Source: Nemania diffusa
Taxonomy: Eukaryota; Ascomycota; Sordariomycetes; Xylariales; Xylariaceae
Length of the DNA stretch: 64,000 bases
Direction: 5' to 3'
Assembly (NCBI GenBank): GCA_038501195.1
Contig: JBBPUQ010000004.1
Span: forward strand, 1,426,001 to 1,490,000
Under the pieces are notes generated by a model, which saw only the letters and a list, made by a program, of their open reading frames with translations, had not been told where the DNA came from and searched no databases. This document shows, in pieces, positions 32,873 through 43,720 of this stretch (position 1 is the stretch's first letter; each line of letters opens with the position of its first letter). The translations under genes and the position numbers were made by a program.

Positions 32873-35800
32873 TTAGTTCTTCTGCCCATTTTCCTGGACA
32901 ATGTGATGACTTGATAAATCCTTAATGACATAGATCTGATCAAACAGGACCACCTGGTCGAGGAACATCGACCAGATGCTCATCCTCCGCTTGCTTAATC
33001 TCGCAGCGGCCACGTCCTTCGCGGACTCGACACCCTGGACCCGTAGCTCCTCGAGCCCGTTAAAGGCTAGCATCAGGCACTTGAACTCGTACTCGCCAAT
33101 CGAGTGCAGCACTTGCTTCTTGCTCTCGACGCTCTCGTGGGACACGAACTCGGGGAAGTCAACCGAGTTCAGGGCGCCCTCCTCCTGGTCTCGCCTTATC
33201 GAGCCCAGATCGTTGTAGATGCGGGCCATGGTGGCGAGATGCCGGTAGACGTCGGCGGCGAGGTACTTCTCGCCGGCAGTGGGGAAGACGTCCTTGCCGC
33301 CGCCGCCGGGGGTGAGCGTGGAGCTGAGCAGGCAGCCGATGAAGGCCCAGGCGAAGGGGCCGGAGACGTTGTCTGCGCCTGTGCTGCGCGCCCAGTTGTA
33401 GAACGTGCTGGTGGATCCGGGGCCGGGCTTTCCGCTGTCCCGGAGCTGTCGGAACTTCGCGCTATCTTCCTCTTGCTGAACCTGGGCCAGGAGGTAGGTC
33501 CGGAGCTCGCGCTCGAGTGTGTTCTGGTCCGCAGCGCTAGCTGTCTTGACGTAAGGGTTCTCAAAACAGTATTTCTTGAATCCCTTTAGGGTGGCGAGGA
33601 CCTCTTCTTGAGCAGAGACAGTGCCATTGCCGTTGGCGTGGCCGTTGCCGTTAGCATGGCCATTCTGCTCCTTGGTACCGTTGGATGCGACTGGTTCCTC
33701 GGGTAGCACGCTGTAAATCAGTTGACGGAGCTCAGATATGCGGCCCTGGAAGGCAGGTGCTGCTACAGCCTCCATGAACTCGTCGACCTGATAGGTCAAC
33801 ATAGAGAGAAGCGAAACCTCGTATAGGAACGAGGCAGACGCGAAAGTCCGAGCGCGGTTGTTCGGGCTCGTCCAGAATAGCGGGATGAGGTCGAAGTATT
33901 TGTCCTCCTGCATTCCCTGGCGCTGGAACACTTCTAGTCTGCGCTTCAATAGTAAGGGCTTCAAGAGCACGGCCTCAATCATCGAACCCCGGAGTTCCCA
34001 CTCGGGGTGTGCGCTGAAGAGCTCTGCTTTTGAAAATAGTTTGACGTGCTTGTCTAGGCTTGTAGAGGACACGTTTTGCCAGAGACTGGAGCCGATCGTG
34101 GCGCCAGCTGCAGGCGCCGAACTGGCGGCCTTGAGGGCACCTAGGACGTATGAGTCCGTCAGGAGACGAGAGGCATAGCTGACCTTCTCGATCCAGATAT
34201 AGTTTAGAGGTCGCTCCTCGATAGACTTAATAAAGGCAACACCACGCTCAATCGCCTCATCTAGAGGTTGACGGAGATCGTTGAAGAAACAGACACGGCG
34301 GGCTTCGCTCAGAATAAGAACACCGTATGCCGTCTCCTCAATCGACTGGTTCCATGAGCCGTCAGCCTGTTGATCTAACAAGGGCCTCAGGCATGCCTGG
34401 AAAAGCGCGACAGCAAGCCGAGACTGTAGATTTTCATCAAATACGCCGGGCAGCTTGTCTTGCTCTATCAAATTTAAAATATCCACGAAAGCCTCTACTA
34501 TAAGGACAGACGGGTAAAGATAGCATGTGTTCTAGGTATCCCAGTTAGTTATCATATCACTCTTCAATCTCATGTGTTACGACATACCCATTTATCCATG
34601 ATCTTGCCGTCAGTCTTCCACCAGAAGTCGACCAGGAACTTGGCAACTTTGTGAATCTGGGTAGAAAAGAGAGAAACATCTGGCTGGTGAAGAAGAGCCA
34701 GGAGCGCATTGCAGTTAGCAGTCGGGCTTGGGTCTCTCTCTCCTGCGTAGGTGCGGAAGTGAGTTTCCGCCTCAAAGACCTCGATCAAGCTCTTAGGGCT
34801 AACAGGCCGTCCAAGCATGTTTAAGGAAGAAATAGTCTTGGCTGTATCATCGACATCCGCCTCGAAGAAAGGAGCTATGCTTGATGTTAGCGATGTTGTC
34901 CCTTAAACGAGAGATTGGTGAGAGGGTCATACCGAACCCGAGGACACCCTTCTCAGCCTCGAATGAGTGGCTCATGATGTCCAGCATCTTAGTCAGCTCA
35001 GGGCCCTCCAAATCAGCATGGGTAAATCCGGCCCTAAGCAGCGTCGACAACATCTGCAGTAGGTCAGCATCTTAATTAAATCTTAATTAAACTACATCTT
35101 CATCTTCAGGTGCACTTACCCATGTGATTTCGAAGTGGGTAGAAGGAAATGCGCTGGGAACAGCACCACTGTCGCGACCAGCAGCGTATTTGATTACGTG
35201 TCTGATATACTCCTCAGACTCATCATCCCACTCGGAAGAGTGCATCATATACGCCGCTGTCGACGATGGTGAGCCCAACATGGAGCCGTGAACTCTGTGG
35301 TGCTTGACCTTGTCAAAGTCCAGCTTGCCTATGAAGGACTCTAGCGAGTGGAGTGCTGTGAATCTCCGAGGGCCGTACAGGAACTCTGGTCGGAAACGCG
35401 ACAATTTGGCGTTGTTGATTTTCATCAGAAGCTTTTTGGACTCAAACTCGAAAACCAGCGATTTGTCCTCCTTCTCTAGTAACTCGAGCATGGCGGGGAC
35501 GATAATTTCAAAACCGACGTGCTCTGTCGTCGATACATCCCAGGCAGCCAGCTGGGACCGTAGAGACGATGTTGCCTTTTCAATGCGGTTGGCAATATCT
35601 CGAGCATCGTGTTGAAGCTGGAGGGGTTCTTTCTGGTGACGCTTGAGGGCTAACAGAGGGCCTGCCGTGTTTAAGATGCCGTCGATTTGAGCACCCAGGC
35701 CGATCGTCCAACCGCCCTCTTCGGACTGAGAAGAGAGAACATACTCGAAGCATTCAGGGAAGAGCCATTGCTTCTGCCCATCTACGACCTTGGTGACCAT

Positions 35801-35926
35801 GGCAACCCAGGCGGTGTCATAGGCAGCAACGCTCATGGCACCCAGGCCATACTTCTCAGTATAGTTTTCCAAGGCCGTTCGGATCAACGACTTAGCATCG
35901 TCGGCAAGGCGGTTGGCGTCCCCCAT
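32873..35926 (-). CDS. Bifunctional diterpene cyclase (CPS/KS-type, class II + class I)
   Basis: Converts GGPP first by protonation-initiated cyclisation to a copalyl-type diphosphate, then by ionisation to a labdane-derived diterpene. Four exons keep phase: 35926-35120, 35053-34933, 34874-34588 and 34531-32873, introns 66, 58 and 56 bp, 957 aa, close to characterised fungal CPS/KS enzymes. Exon 4 begins upstream of the first long-frame codon and supplies [17 protein letters not shown]. Both sites look intact: the class II acid motif DVDD is at 316-319 in [11 protein letters not shown], the class I metal motif is DEFME at 655-659, and the second metal motif [12 protein letters not shown] is at 845-856. 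A Gly/Asn/His-rich linker near 695-708 is repetitive. It is divergent from the P450 and near a GGPP synthase. Which skeleton forms (ent-kaurene, pimaradiene, phyllocladane or aphidicolane type) cannot be told by eye. Confidence 0.93.
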
Positions 35927-35977
35927 GTTGATCAGCGGTGTGTGTGTGTGCCCGAACTGCGAAAGTGTCTATCTCCC

Positions 35978-36013
35978 TTCGTCTTCTTCTTTTCTTCTTC
36001 TCTTCTTCTTCTT
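35978..36013. repeat. CTT-type pyrimidine tract in the cyclase promoter
   Basis: Almost pure C/T on the + strand (repeated CTT/TCTT units), ending about 50 bp upstream of the cyclase ATG when both are read in the minus direction. Such tracts are common near fungal transcription start regions. A regulatory role is inferred only. Confidence 0.5.
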
Positions 36014-36312
36014 ACGTGCCAGAGAGGAACTAACTTCGTGATCATTAACGTACGATGGTGGTGTTATCTACAGGTCATTATTATTGAGCCCCTTTATCTT
36101 ATTTGACTATGTACTGGCCACTTATAAACCACATATGCGGACCAGATAGTCGGAGTCCTTAATATGAGAAGGCCAGGCTCAGCTAGGTAAGCACATGCTT
36201 ATGGGTGCTCCCACTAGTTGTTTGAGCCCCCAGAAGGATCATATAGGTAGATTGCGATTTGTCAATCCGTCTGACTGTACATAGTATAGTTCGATCCAAA
36301 AATAAAACCCAG

Positions 36313-36325
36313 CGACCGGCGGTCG
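36313..36325. promoter_or_regulatory. 13-bp perfect palindrome, candidate Zn2Cys6 site
   Basis: CGACCG-G-CGGTCG is a perfect inverted repeat about the central G. It contains CCG and CGG triplets, the half-sites bound by many Zn2Cys6 regulators. It lies between the divergent cyclase and P450 genes, about 250 bp from the P450 start. Binding by the cluster's own regulator is a hypothesis. Confidence 0.4.
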
Positions 36326-36575
36326 GATCGCCAGAATCGGCATCGCCGTACCGGGGTCCGCCCCATCAAGACATCCGTCTATTATTAGGGGACCACAAGC
36401 GCTGAAACCGGTGAATTTCAATTTCGATTTCCACGATCGACAGACGCTTGCTAGGTCGCGTCGCCAATATCTAAAAAGTCGAGCCTCGTGCTCTGCTGTC
36501 AAGTTAGTTATATTCGGTTTTCTGCGTATTTGTTCTACGACGACTCTGCTGTCGAAAACACATGCCAACAACAAG

Positions 36576-38400
36576 ATGACGACGACAACCGACTTCTCGG
36601 CTCTGCTGCAAGCCTTTCTCGAGCGCGATGACGCAACCCGCATTTTGGGCACGGCCGGTTTGACGGTGGCGTTCCTCGTTTGGGCATACTATCGCTACAT
36701 TGCGACGCCAGATCTAAGCTTCGTCCCACGCGCTGGAAAGGCGCCGGGCCCGTTTGGATTGGGCCTTAACGATGTCAAACGCGACTTCGCCAAGAACGGC
36801 ACAAAGATCATCACCGAAGGCTACCAGCAGGTAAGGCCTCGCGAAGACTTGCGGATCGCGCAGTGCGGAATGCGGAATGGATTAACTAACAGTCTACGCG
36901 CAGAACAAGAATGGCATGTTTTTGGTACAGACATTGAATGTGGAGCGTGTTGTGTTGAGCCCCAAGTATATCGAGGAGATCAACAGCAAGGTGCCCGAGG
37001 GAACATTGGACATGGTGGAAGGTCTACGAGAGGTACAGTTGATTGACGCAGTTGTGCTACTTGCTTTCATTGCTGACTGGCCTACAGCGACTTCTGAGCG
37101 CCCAAACCAACCTTGACGTCGTATTCCGGAGTCCTCTGCACATCGATGTCTGCAAGGACCAACTAACACGCAACCTACGTAATTACACCCTGACGATGTA
37201 ATTCGCAGAGACGAGCAGCGTTACTAACTGTGTGACAGATCACTTAATCGGCCCCCTCCACGATGAAGCAAATCACACCCTATCGAAGCTCATCCCCCAC
37301 CAGGTCGAGCTTAGAGCATATGATACCATGGTCGGCATTATAACCAAGAATGCGTCGCGTATGTTTGGTGGAACAGCAATTAGTCGAAATGAGGCTTGGC
37401 TTAAGTCAGCGGCTGACTACTCAATGGACGTGGTCAGCGTTGCTGTCAAGCTACGACCCTACCCTGCCTTCGTACGACCCCTGATCTACCCTTTCCTCGA
37501 GGGCTCTAAGATTCTCGATGGCCATCTCAACGTCGCCAAGAAGACCTTCAGCCATATCTTTGCTGAGCGTCTAGCTCTAAAGGACAGCGATGACAAGCCC
37601 ATCGACATGCTTCAATGGCTCGCGGACTCAGCTCGTGGAACCGACCGCAACCCTGACGTTCTGGCTCACAACATGCTCTTCATGGCTCTAGCTTCGGTAC
37701 ACACGAGCTCAGCCACTATCATTCACGTACTATTCGACCTCTGCGCCAACCCTGAATTCATAGAAGAGCTACGCCAAGACGTTAAGCAGGCCGTCGACGA
37801 GTCCGGCTGGACGCTAGCGGGCATCGCCAAGATGAAGAAGGTCGATAGCTTCATGAAAGAGTCACAGCGAATGAACCAGGCCGTGTTGAGTAAGTGTTCC
37901 CACAGGCGGCCAGCTAACGGCCCGCACTGGACAAAAAAACAAGCGCAAGAAGAATGGTATTTGCTGACTGTGAATCGCTAGTGACCTTCAACCGCAAAGT
38001 CGCCAAGCCCCTCAAGTTCCAGGACGGCACCACGCTCCCCGTCGGAACCTACATCACCATGCCCAGCCACGCCGTGGCCACCGACCCTGACATCTACTCC
38101 AACCCCGAGACCTTCGACGGCTACCGCTTCTACGACAAGCGCATGTCGTCCAAGACCGAGGCCAACCGCCACCAGTTCGCCACCACCGGCCCCGAGAGCC
38201 TGGCCTTCGGCCAGGGCAAGACAGCCTGCCCCGGTCGCTTCTTCGCCGCCTCCAACATCAAGGTGGTGCTCGCCAACATCCTGCTAAACTTCGACATCGC
38301 GTTCCCGCCCGGGCAGACCGAACGGCCCAAGAACCTCCACAAGGGTGGTCTCGTCCGCCCCGATCCTAGACAGAAGCTAATCTTTACCCCCCGCAAGTAA
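36576..38400 (+). CDS. Cytochrome P450 monooxygenase of the diterpenoid cluster
   Basis: Membrane-anchored haem monooxygenase expected to oxidise the cyclase product. Five exons in phase: 36576-36830, 36904-37032, 37088-37178, 37239-37889 and 37982-38400, introns 73, 55, 60 and 92 bp, 514 aa. The N-terminal anchor is ILGTAGLTVAFLVWAYYRY. The I-helix reads MALASVHTSSATI, with His-Thr-Ser-Ser in place of the usual AGxxT, as in the fungal CYP68/CYP503-like group that includes ent-kaurene oxidases. The K-helix ExxR motif is ESQR. The haem loop is FGQGKTACPGRFFA with the ligand Cys at about 458. Conserved flanking text is VAKPLKFQDGTTLPVGTYITMPSHA and DGYRF. It is divergent from the cyclase and convergent with the GGPP synthase. 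The CYP family is inferred from motifs. Confidence 0.92.
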
Positions 38401-39380
38401 GGGACTATTCAAAATGTTATTACATAAATAGTTGCATTGGTGTTTTTTGTACGGTAAAGCATGGGGTGTACATAGGTAGACTATCTAGAGGTCAGCGTCT
38501 TCAAAGATTTGAGATTTTTTTTTTTCCATCATTCCACCGCTCATGTAGCATACCACCTCTAGTGGCCATGATATTAGTAATGATGACCGTGACATAAAAC
38601 AGCCCTGTTTACCTACTAGCTATGTAATACGAACTACAATACCTAGCATCCATGATTAGTCTTGATTATGGGACTTGCCGGTAAGTTTGGTTAGGGCATG
38701 GATGGCGGTAGCTAGGGAGTTATGTTTATGGTCCATGCATGTGGTGCCAAGGATTCAATAAGCTTAGACTGGCGGCGCCACACATCGTTGGTTTCACCCC
38801 GGCTCGTTGCTAACGTGTCTTAGATCGACTAGCGTAAGCTGGGTATCTGCGTACTACGTACTACAAGATGACCTGTCATTATACTCTGTACCTGGTTAGG
38901 TAAGTTGTCTTTGATCAGCCCATACGTAAGCACTCAACCACAACTCAACCAAACAAAGTGAGACGATTAACAACAACCTCTACTAGGTAACAACATGCGA
39001 CCGGTCAGGTATCTCGTTACTACACATATACGCAACATCTGGAACTACCATAAGCGAGACTGATCCTCTAAGTTAACCGAATCGAGAATTACCGCGACAT
39101 CCGTAATTAGTGTGGCTACTGTCGTTCACATGTGCATACAGTTAATACTAACAGTCAAAGTACTCAAGAGATGAGTCACCGGATATGATGGGAAACTTTT
39201 CATGTTCCAGTCATTTAATAGTCTAAAAACCAGTCAAGGTTGGATATCGACACCACAAACGCCCGCAGGTCCGATAGCTATATTTCAAAACAATGTGACT
39301 CTCCCATGCCCTGCCCTAGTATGCTCATGAATCCAGCAATAAATACAACGAAAATATAACGCATGCAGCATGCTGCAAGT
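38401..39380. other. Spacer between convergent P450 and GGPP synthase
   Basis: 980 bp of 3' flanks with no open frame or domain. A TTTTTTTTTTT run at 38516-38526 follows the P450. Nothing else is recognised. Confidence 0.45.
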
Positions 39381-40606
39381 TTACTTAAGATCCAACTTGC
39401 CCAACAGAGCATGGATTCCCTTAGCCTTCTCTGAGCCCACATCAATAGCATCGGCCTCTTCCTTCGCCTTGGCAATTAATATGCCGACCAGCTCCTTCGT
39501 ATACTCCAGACTGCCTGTGCTCTCGATGTATCGCACAGCGTATTTCTTGGTGTCAACATCTGTGGGGCGCTGAGCGAGGATGTGGAGGAGTTCCTGGTTC
39601 TCGGGGTTGGACCTTATGCTGTGGATGACAGGGAAGGAGAATTTGCCCTCGGTCAAGTCCTCGCAGAGACCCTTCTTTTGGGTGTAGTCGAGGTTGGCCA
39701 AGTTCTTGTAGTCGTCGGCGATCTGGAAGGCCTGGCCGAGGACCTCGGCCAGGGGTAGGCAGTCGAATGGTGTAGAGGATTGAGATTGCATCAGCTTGAC
39801 AGCGAGGCGGAACAGACCGCCTGTCTTGTTTGAGACCATCTCGAGATAATCGTCTTCGGTGGGGCAGGTCAGGGTATCGCGCCAGTACAGGTCCATGCCC
39901 TGGCCTCGGTGAAGGTAGAGCATCTCCGTTGTGTAAATGTCCATGGCCGTAGCCGGGTTCTTCAGCTTTTGTAGTTCCTTAAGAGCTAGGAAATAAACGT
40001 AGTTGCCAGCGTTGATGGTTTGCGCGACACCGAAAATGTTGTGAGCCACAGGCCGTCCTCTCCTCAGCATCGAGTTGTCCTGAATGTCGTCGATGAGTAG
40101 AGAAGCGGTGTGCAGCATGCGCACTACCTTGGTGATGATATTTAGGCTCTCTTCGGGAACCTCAAGCCAAGCGTTGAACGCATTTAGAAGCATTGTCCGG
40201 AACTCCTTGCCAGGTTCTGACGCAATATACTCATAAGGGCTCAGAATGATCTTCTCCTTCTGGGCACTCCATGTCCATCCGTTACCTAGCTCCATGTCGT
40301 CCTGTGTGAACTGTGCTGGCTCGGAAGACTGTGAACTCTCTGGAACACTCTTCTGTGCACCGACTTCTGAATCGTCCTTGGCCAGGCGAGGATACTCGGC
40401 CTGTGGAGTCTTTTGTAGAGTCATGGGGGTCGGCGTAAGAAGTCCTGTTGGACGTCGTTGATGGGGATAGATAGAGTCTAATAAAGGTCGCAGCGACGAC
40501 TTCAATGGTGCCCAGGGGGATGATACGGGTGCTAGTACTACTGTTAGTCGAGGGCTTGAAAGTCTGTCTAGTTGAGAATTCACTTACTCCTTGTGCCTTG
40601 TTCCAT
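39381..40606 (-). CDS. Geranylgeranyl diphosphate synthase (cluster copy)
   Basis: Condenses IPP with allylic diphosphates to C20 GGPP, the cyclase substrate. Two exons: 40606-40588 (19 bp, MEQGTR) and 40531-39381, joined by a 56-bp intron (GTAAGT, branch CGACTAAC, ending TACTAG), 389 aa. The frame upstream of exon 2 has no ATG, so the small first exon is needed. The first Asp-rich motif is DDIQD (154-158) in [24 protein letters not shown]. The second is DDYKN (279-283) in [10 protein letters not shown], where most enzymes have RDDY. Other family text: [30 protein letters not shown] and [15 protein letters not shown]. The 90-residue Ser/Pro-rich N-terminal extension is typical of fungal secondary-metabolism paralogues, and a housekeeping copy would be expected elsewhere in the genome. 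Confidence 0.93.
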
Positions 40607-43600
40607 TGTGAAGATATGGGATGACGGTGATCAGTGGTATGAGATCTATATATTGAATATGTCCGAACTGGCGTGGGACCGAGATTACGGGGTAGATATA
40701 AAGACGAAGGGAGAGTCGAGATAGCACTCTTCTGTGTGCCAGCAGAGGGCAACTAGGTATAAGGCTTGTGTTAAGCTTGTGTTGAGAAGGCCGAGAGAGC
40801 ATGTGATAAAGCTTCAGGTTTTCTGGCTTATAATAATACCTCGGAAAGCTGCAACGGGAACCCGTTGCTTACCTACGCATACACAGCTACGATCAACAGA
40901 GCCAAATGCCTGTAGTAATTTTTCTAAATAGAGATCATGTTCCCTGTCTACCCATGCCTTCTTCGAGGCTTCGACTGACAAATCGTGGCTTCGTCTGGGG
41001 AAAGTTCCGCGACCTAGTGTACCTGGATAATGGGCGCCCGCCAAGCGACAGCCAGGTAGCTGGAGTTGTTGAGGTCCGGTACTGTACATGGCTCAGCTCC
41101 AGTTTGTCCTGGCCCTGATTTTTGCCCCTATCGAGTTCTGGTTTCTAGTGCTAATCCACTGCTGTAGGAATGCTAGCGTTGTAGTGTACCTAGACTACAG
41201 TGGCGCCTAGTAGTGTATAGTGTAGTGTTGGGCACTGCAGGTAAGGGTGTCAGACCTGCTTGGCTGGGGGACTCCAAACAGAAATTCCAAATTCAGTGCC
41301 TGTATAGCGTTTGTTCGGCCCTTCCAAATTAAGTGGGAGCCGGCTCCAGCTCGCTGACTTATCGCCGTTGCTATTATTATCCAGTTAGGGTATTTTGAAA
41401 CATGAAGTCTAAGAAACGCAACGGGTAAATAAATTAGATAGAGTCTAGATACTTATGTATTGGGGTTCTTATGACATACATTCCTACCTAGGTACCTCAT
41501 AGTAGTAAAGGGAGTTCTACAACAGGAGGCGTTCATAAATAATACATATGTAGATATCTTGGTTAGGTGAGTTGTGAGCTTGCATATGGATGGGTAGGCT
41601 ATTATCACTACCTCAGAGTTTGTGTGTAGGTAACAATCCTATCTACACACTCTGGGAAACGATTCACTGTACCTACCTAGTTCAATCGCATGCAATGCAA
41701 CGTTTACAATACATACGTAACTTCATACTGATTGATCCCCTCACTGCTGCAAGCCACCATCTTAAAGGTTGCCTTGAGTTCCTCGCTTTCGTTTATGCCT
41801 ACAGAACACTGCGTATACGATATCAACGTCCATGGGGTGAGGTGGTTCCAGAATTATTTAGTCCCATTGTTTTACGCGCTTTTAGCGTATTGTGAGTACC
41901 TACGTACAAAGTCGGAGCGCACGAGCCCGATGTCATCTTGGCTTTCCTTGGCATAGGCTAAGAAACTTGCCCTGAAACCAACCCGATACAGCAGAGCCCT
42001 ATTAGCATGGGTCTATAGCCTCTATTCTAGATTAGATATTTTACCTAGCTAGTACAGAATTCTGTTTCCATATGCGAGCGTCATCAATTGATTAGGTACA
42101 GACAGTAGGTATGTACACTATCTAGATGCAGTATCTTAGTGCGCCATCTGGTAGGTTCAAAATACGAAGAGAGAAAAGTCCCGATGGATGCGGTGAGAGC
42201 ACAGTGTTGTAAAGGGGTCTGGTATTCTGTATTCCAATGCTTATAGCTAACATAGGCAGATATCAGGTATCTGCTTGCTTACCCAAAAGTGAAAGTCCGA
42301 GCAGGTCTGCTGGTAACACAACCCGGGTGAGCACATGTGGACACCGAATATTTTCTTCAAATATTAATCATGGTGCTATCACGCTATGTTGGAAGTCTGG
42401 ATTTGTGACATATCACGTCCTAATCTTACCTACTATAATGTTAATATGCGGATATTTAATTCACTGCTACTTGTAAGTATTGCGTTTGACGATGCGCTTG
42501 TAACTTCGAAGAGCAACAGCATATCAAGTACCCAACAGAGGATTACTTGCTTTCTTTGCCGCAGACAGAAACGCGGCTTACTTACTACGCTTCAACAGTC
42601 AACAGAGAAGCCACTATTCCTGCTGTGACAATTCACTACAAGCCATTGTGGAAGGATGCTGGTTTTCTTCAAATCAATACCCGATCCTATACTACGGTAC
42701 GTACATAACATGAAGTCGGTAGGCATTGCTAGTACCCAGGTATGTCGTCCAAACTCCCATGCGTAAACTAGATTACACACTACTAGAGACAATATGGCAG
42801 CAATATGGTAGGCTGACACATACTTAGGTTCGGCGCTTAAGGAAGGAATTGTTTCACATTATTCTAGACAATGCGACCCCAGACAGAACCTTATTCGCAT
42901 GGAAGCGTCTGACTAACGATATTGGCATATTGGCGTGTGCGACAACGCGAGAATGCGATAAGCTAAATGCTTAATCAATCTAACTAGCTACACATAGAGC
43001 GTAGCTTGCTTGAGCTTACATGAGATGTGCGGTCGGGAGTCTATGTCCACCTTCGAAACGGCGAAACTAGTCTCCAGGGGTGAACCTGGCGAGAGAAAAA
43101 CCTGCACTTGTACAGAGAAGAAGCCGGCGAAATCAAGGCCTCTCTGCCGCGGTGGCCAGGCCTTGCCTCGTGTCTGTCGTCGTTTGGCCGCAATTAAGCT
43201 AAAATTAGCCTCAAAAAGGGCAAGTAAGCGACCAAGACCAGAAAATCTCCCGATTCGGATAGGATGCGACGATGACTTAGCAAACGGAGCGCCCGACTAC
43301 ACTAAATCATCCCAAACGGTTCATCTAAATCCAAATACAGAGAAGATGTTCGGCCATGTGCGTTTTGACCGTCACCATGGCAGAGCTCCCATGGCAGTGG
43401 GAATAATAGCGATCGGCAGCGCATGTGGGTTTTCAGCTCTGCCCCTGCTAGTAATAGACCAGGTAGGAGTTCGAAAGAAAGGTCAGCAAACGGCATTATC
43501 CGAAACCTAATGCTTTGTTTACTCACGCTCACTCCACTACCTAAACAACTAATTGAAGCTACGATGCATAACAGTCATTTCGAGAGTGTGACTTTCACGG

Positions 43601-43720
43601 TCAAATCTTGAAGATCTTTGCTAATAGCGTTCTTCATTAACGTTGCAGTCATGATTCTAGATGGGTATGTGTCTATGTGTCTATCGTCTTGGGTCTATGC
43701 TGTATAGGCCTGTAATGAAT
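40607..43720. other. Long intergenic stretch between GGPP synthase and regulator
   Basis: 3.1 kb without a supported gene. An open frame at 43010-43510 (+, 166 codons) has no domain and Arg/Lys-rich improbable composition. TAGGTA-type motifs recur (for example near 41485 and 42104). A lost or very small gene cannot be ruled out. The stretch separates the core enzymes from the regulator. Confidence 0.4.

Larger units (their letters stand above)
35927..36575. promoter_or_regulatory. Shared divergent promoter of cyclase and P450
   Basis: The 649 bp between the two start codons must hold both promoters, which favours co-regulation. On the cyclase side there are a GT repeat (35937-35950) and a long pyrimidine tract (about 35978-36013). 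The middle contains a perfect 13-bp palindrome at 36313-36325. Confidence 0.6.

Noticed and set aside
33104..33589. 161-codon open frame on the + strand
   Set aside because: It runs antisense to the diterpene cyclase in a GC-rich stretch; the sense frame carries conserved terpene synthase text, so this is a shadow.
32873..34486. Reading the cyclase C-terminal part as a separate 537-aa class I enzyme
   Set aside because: It starts at a GTG, lacks the preceding conserved segment, and splices in phase to the DVDD-containing exons.
36239..36652. 137-codon minus-strand frame over the cyclase-P450 promoter
   Set aside because: No domain; it overlaps the P450 first exon antisense and the shared promoter.
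43010..43510. 166-codon open frame on the + strand in the cluster gap
   Set aside because: Arg/Lys-rich and low in hydrophobic core, with no recognisable family; not enough to call a gene.
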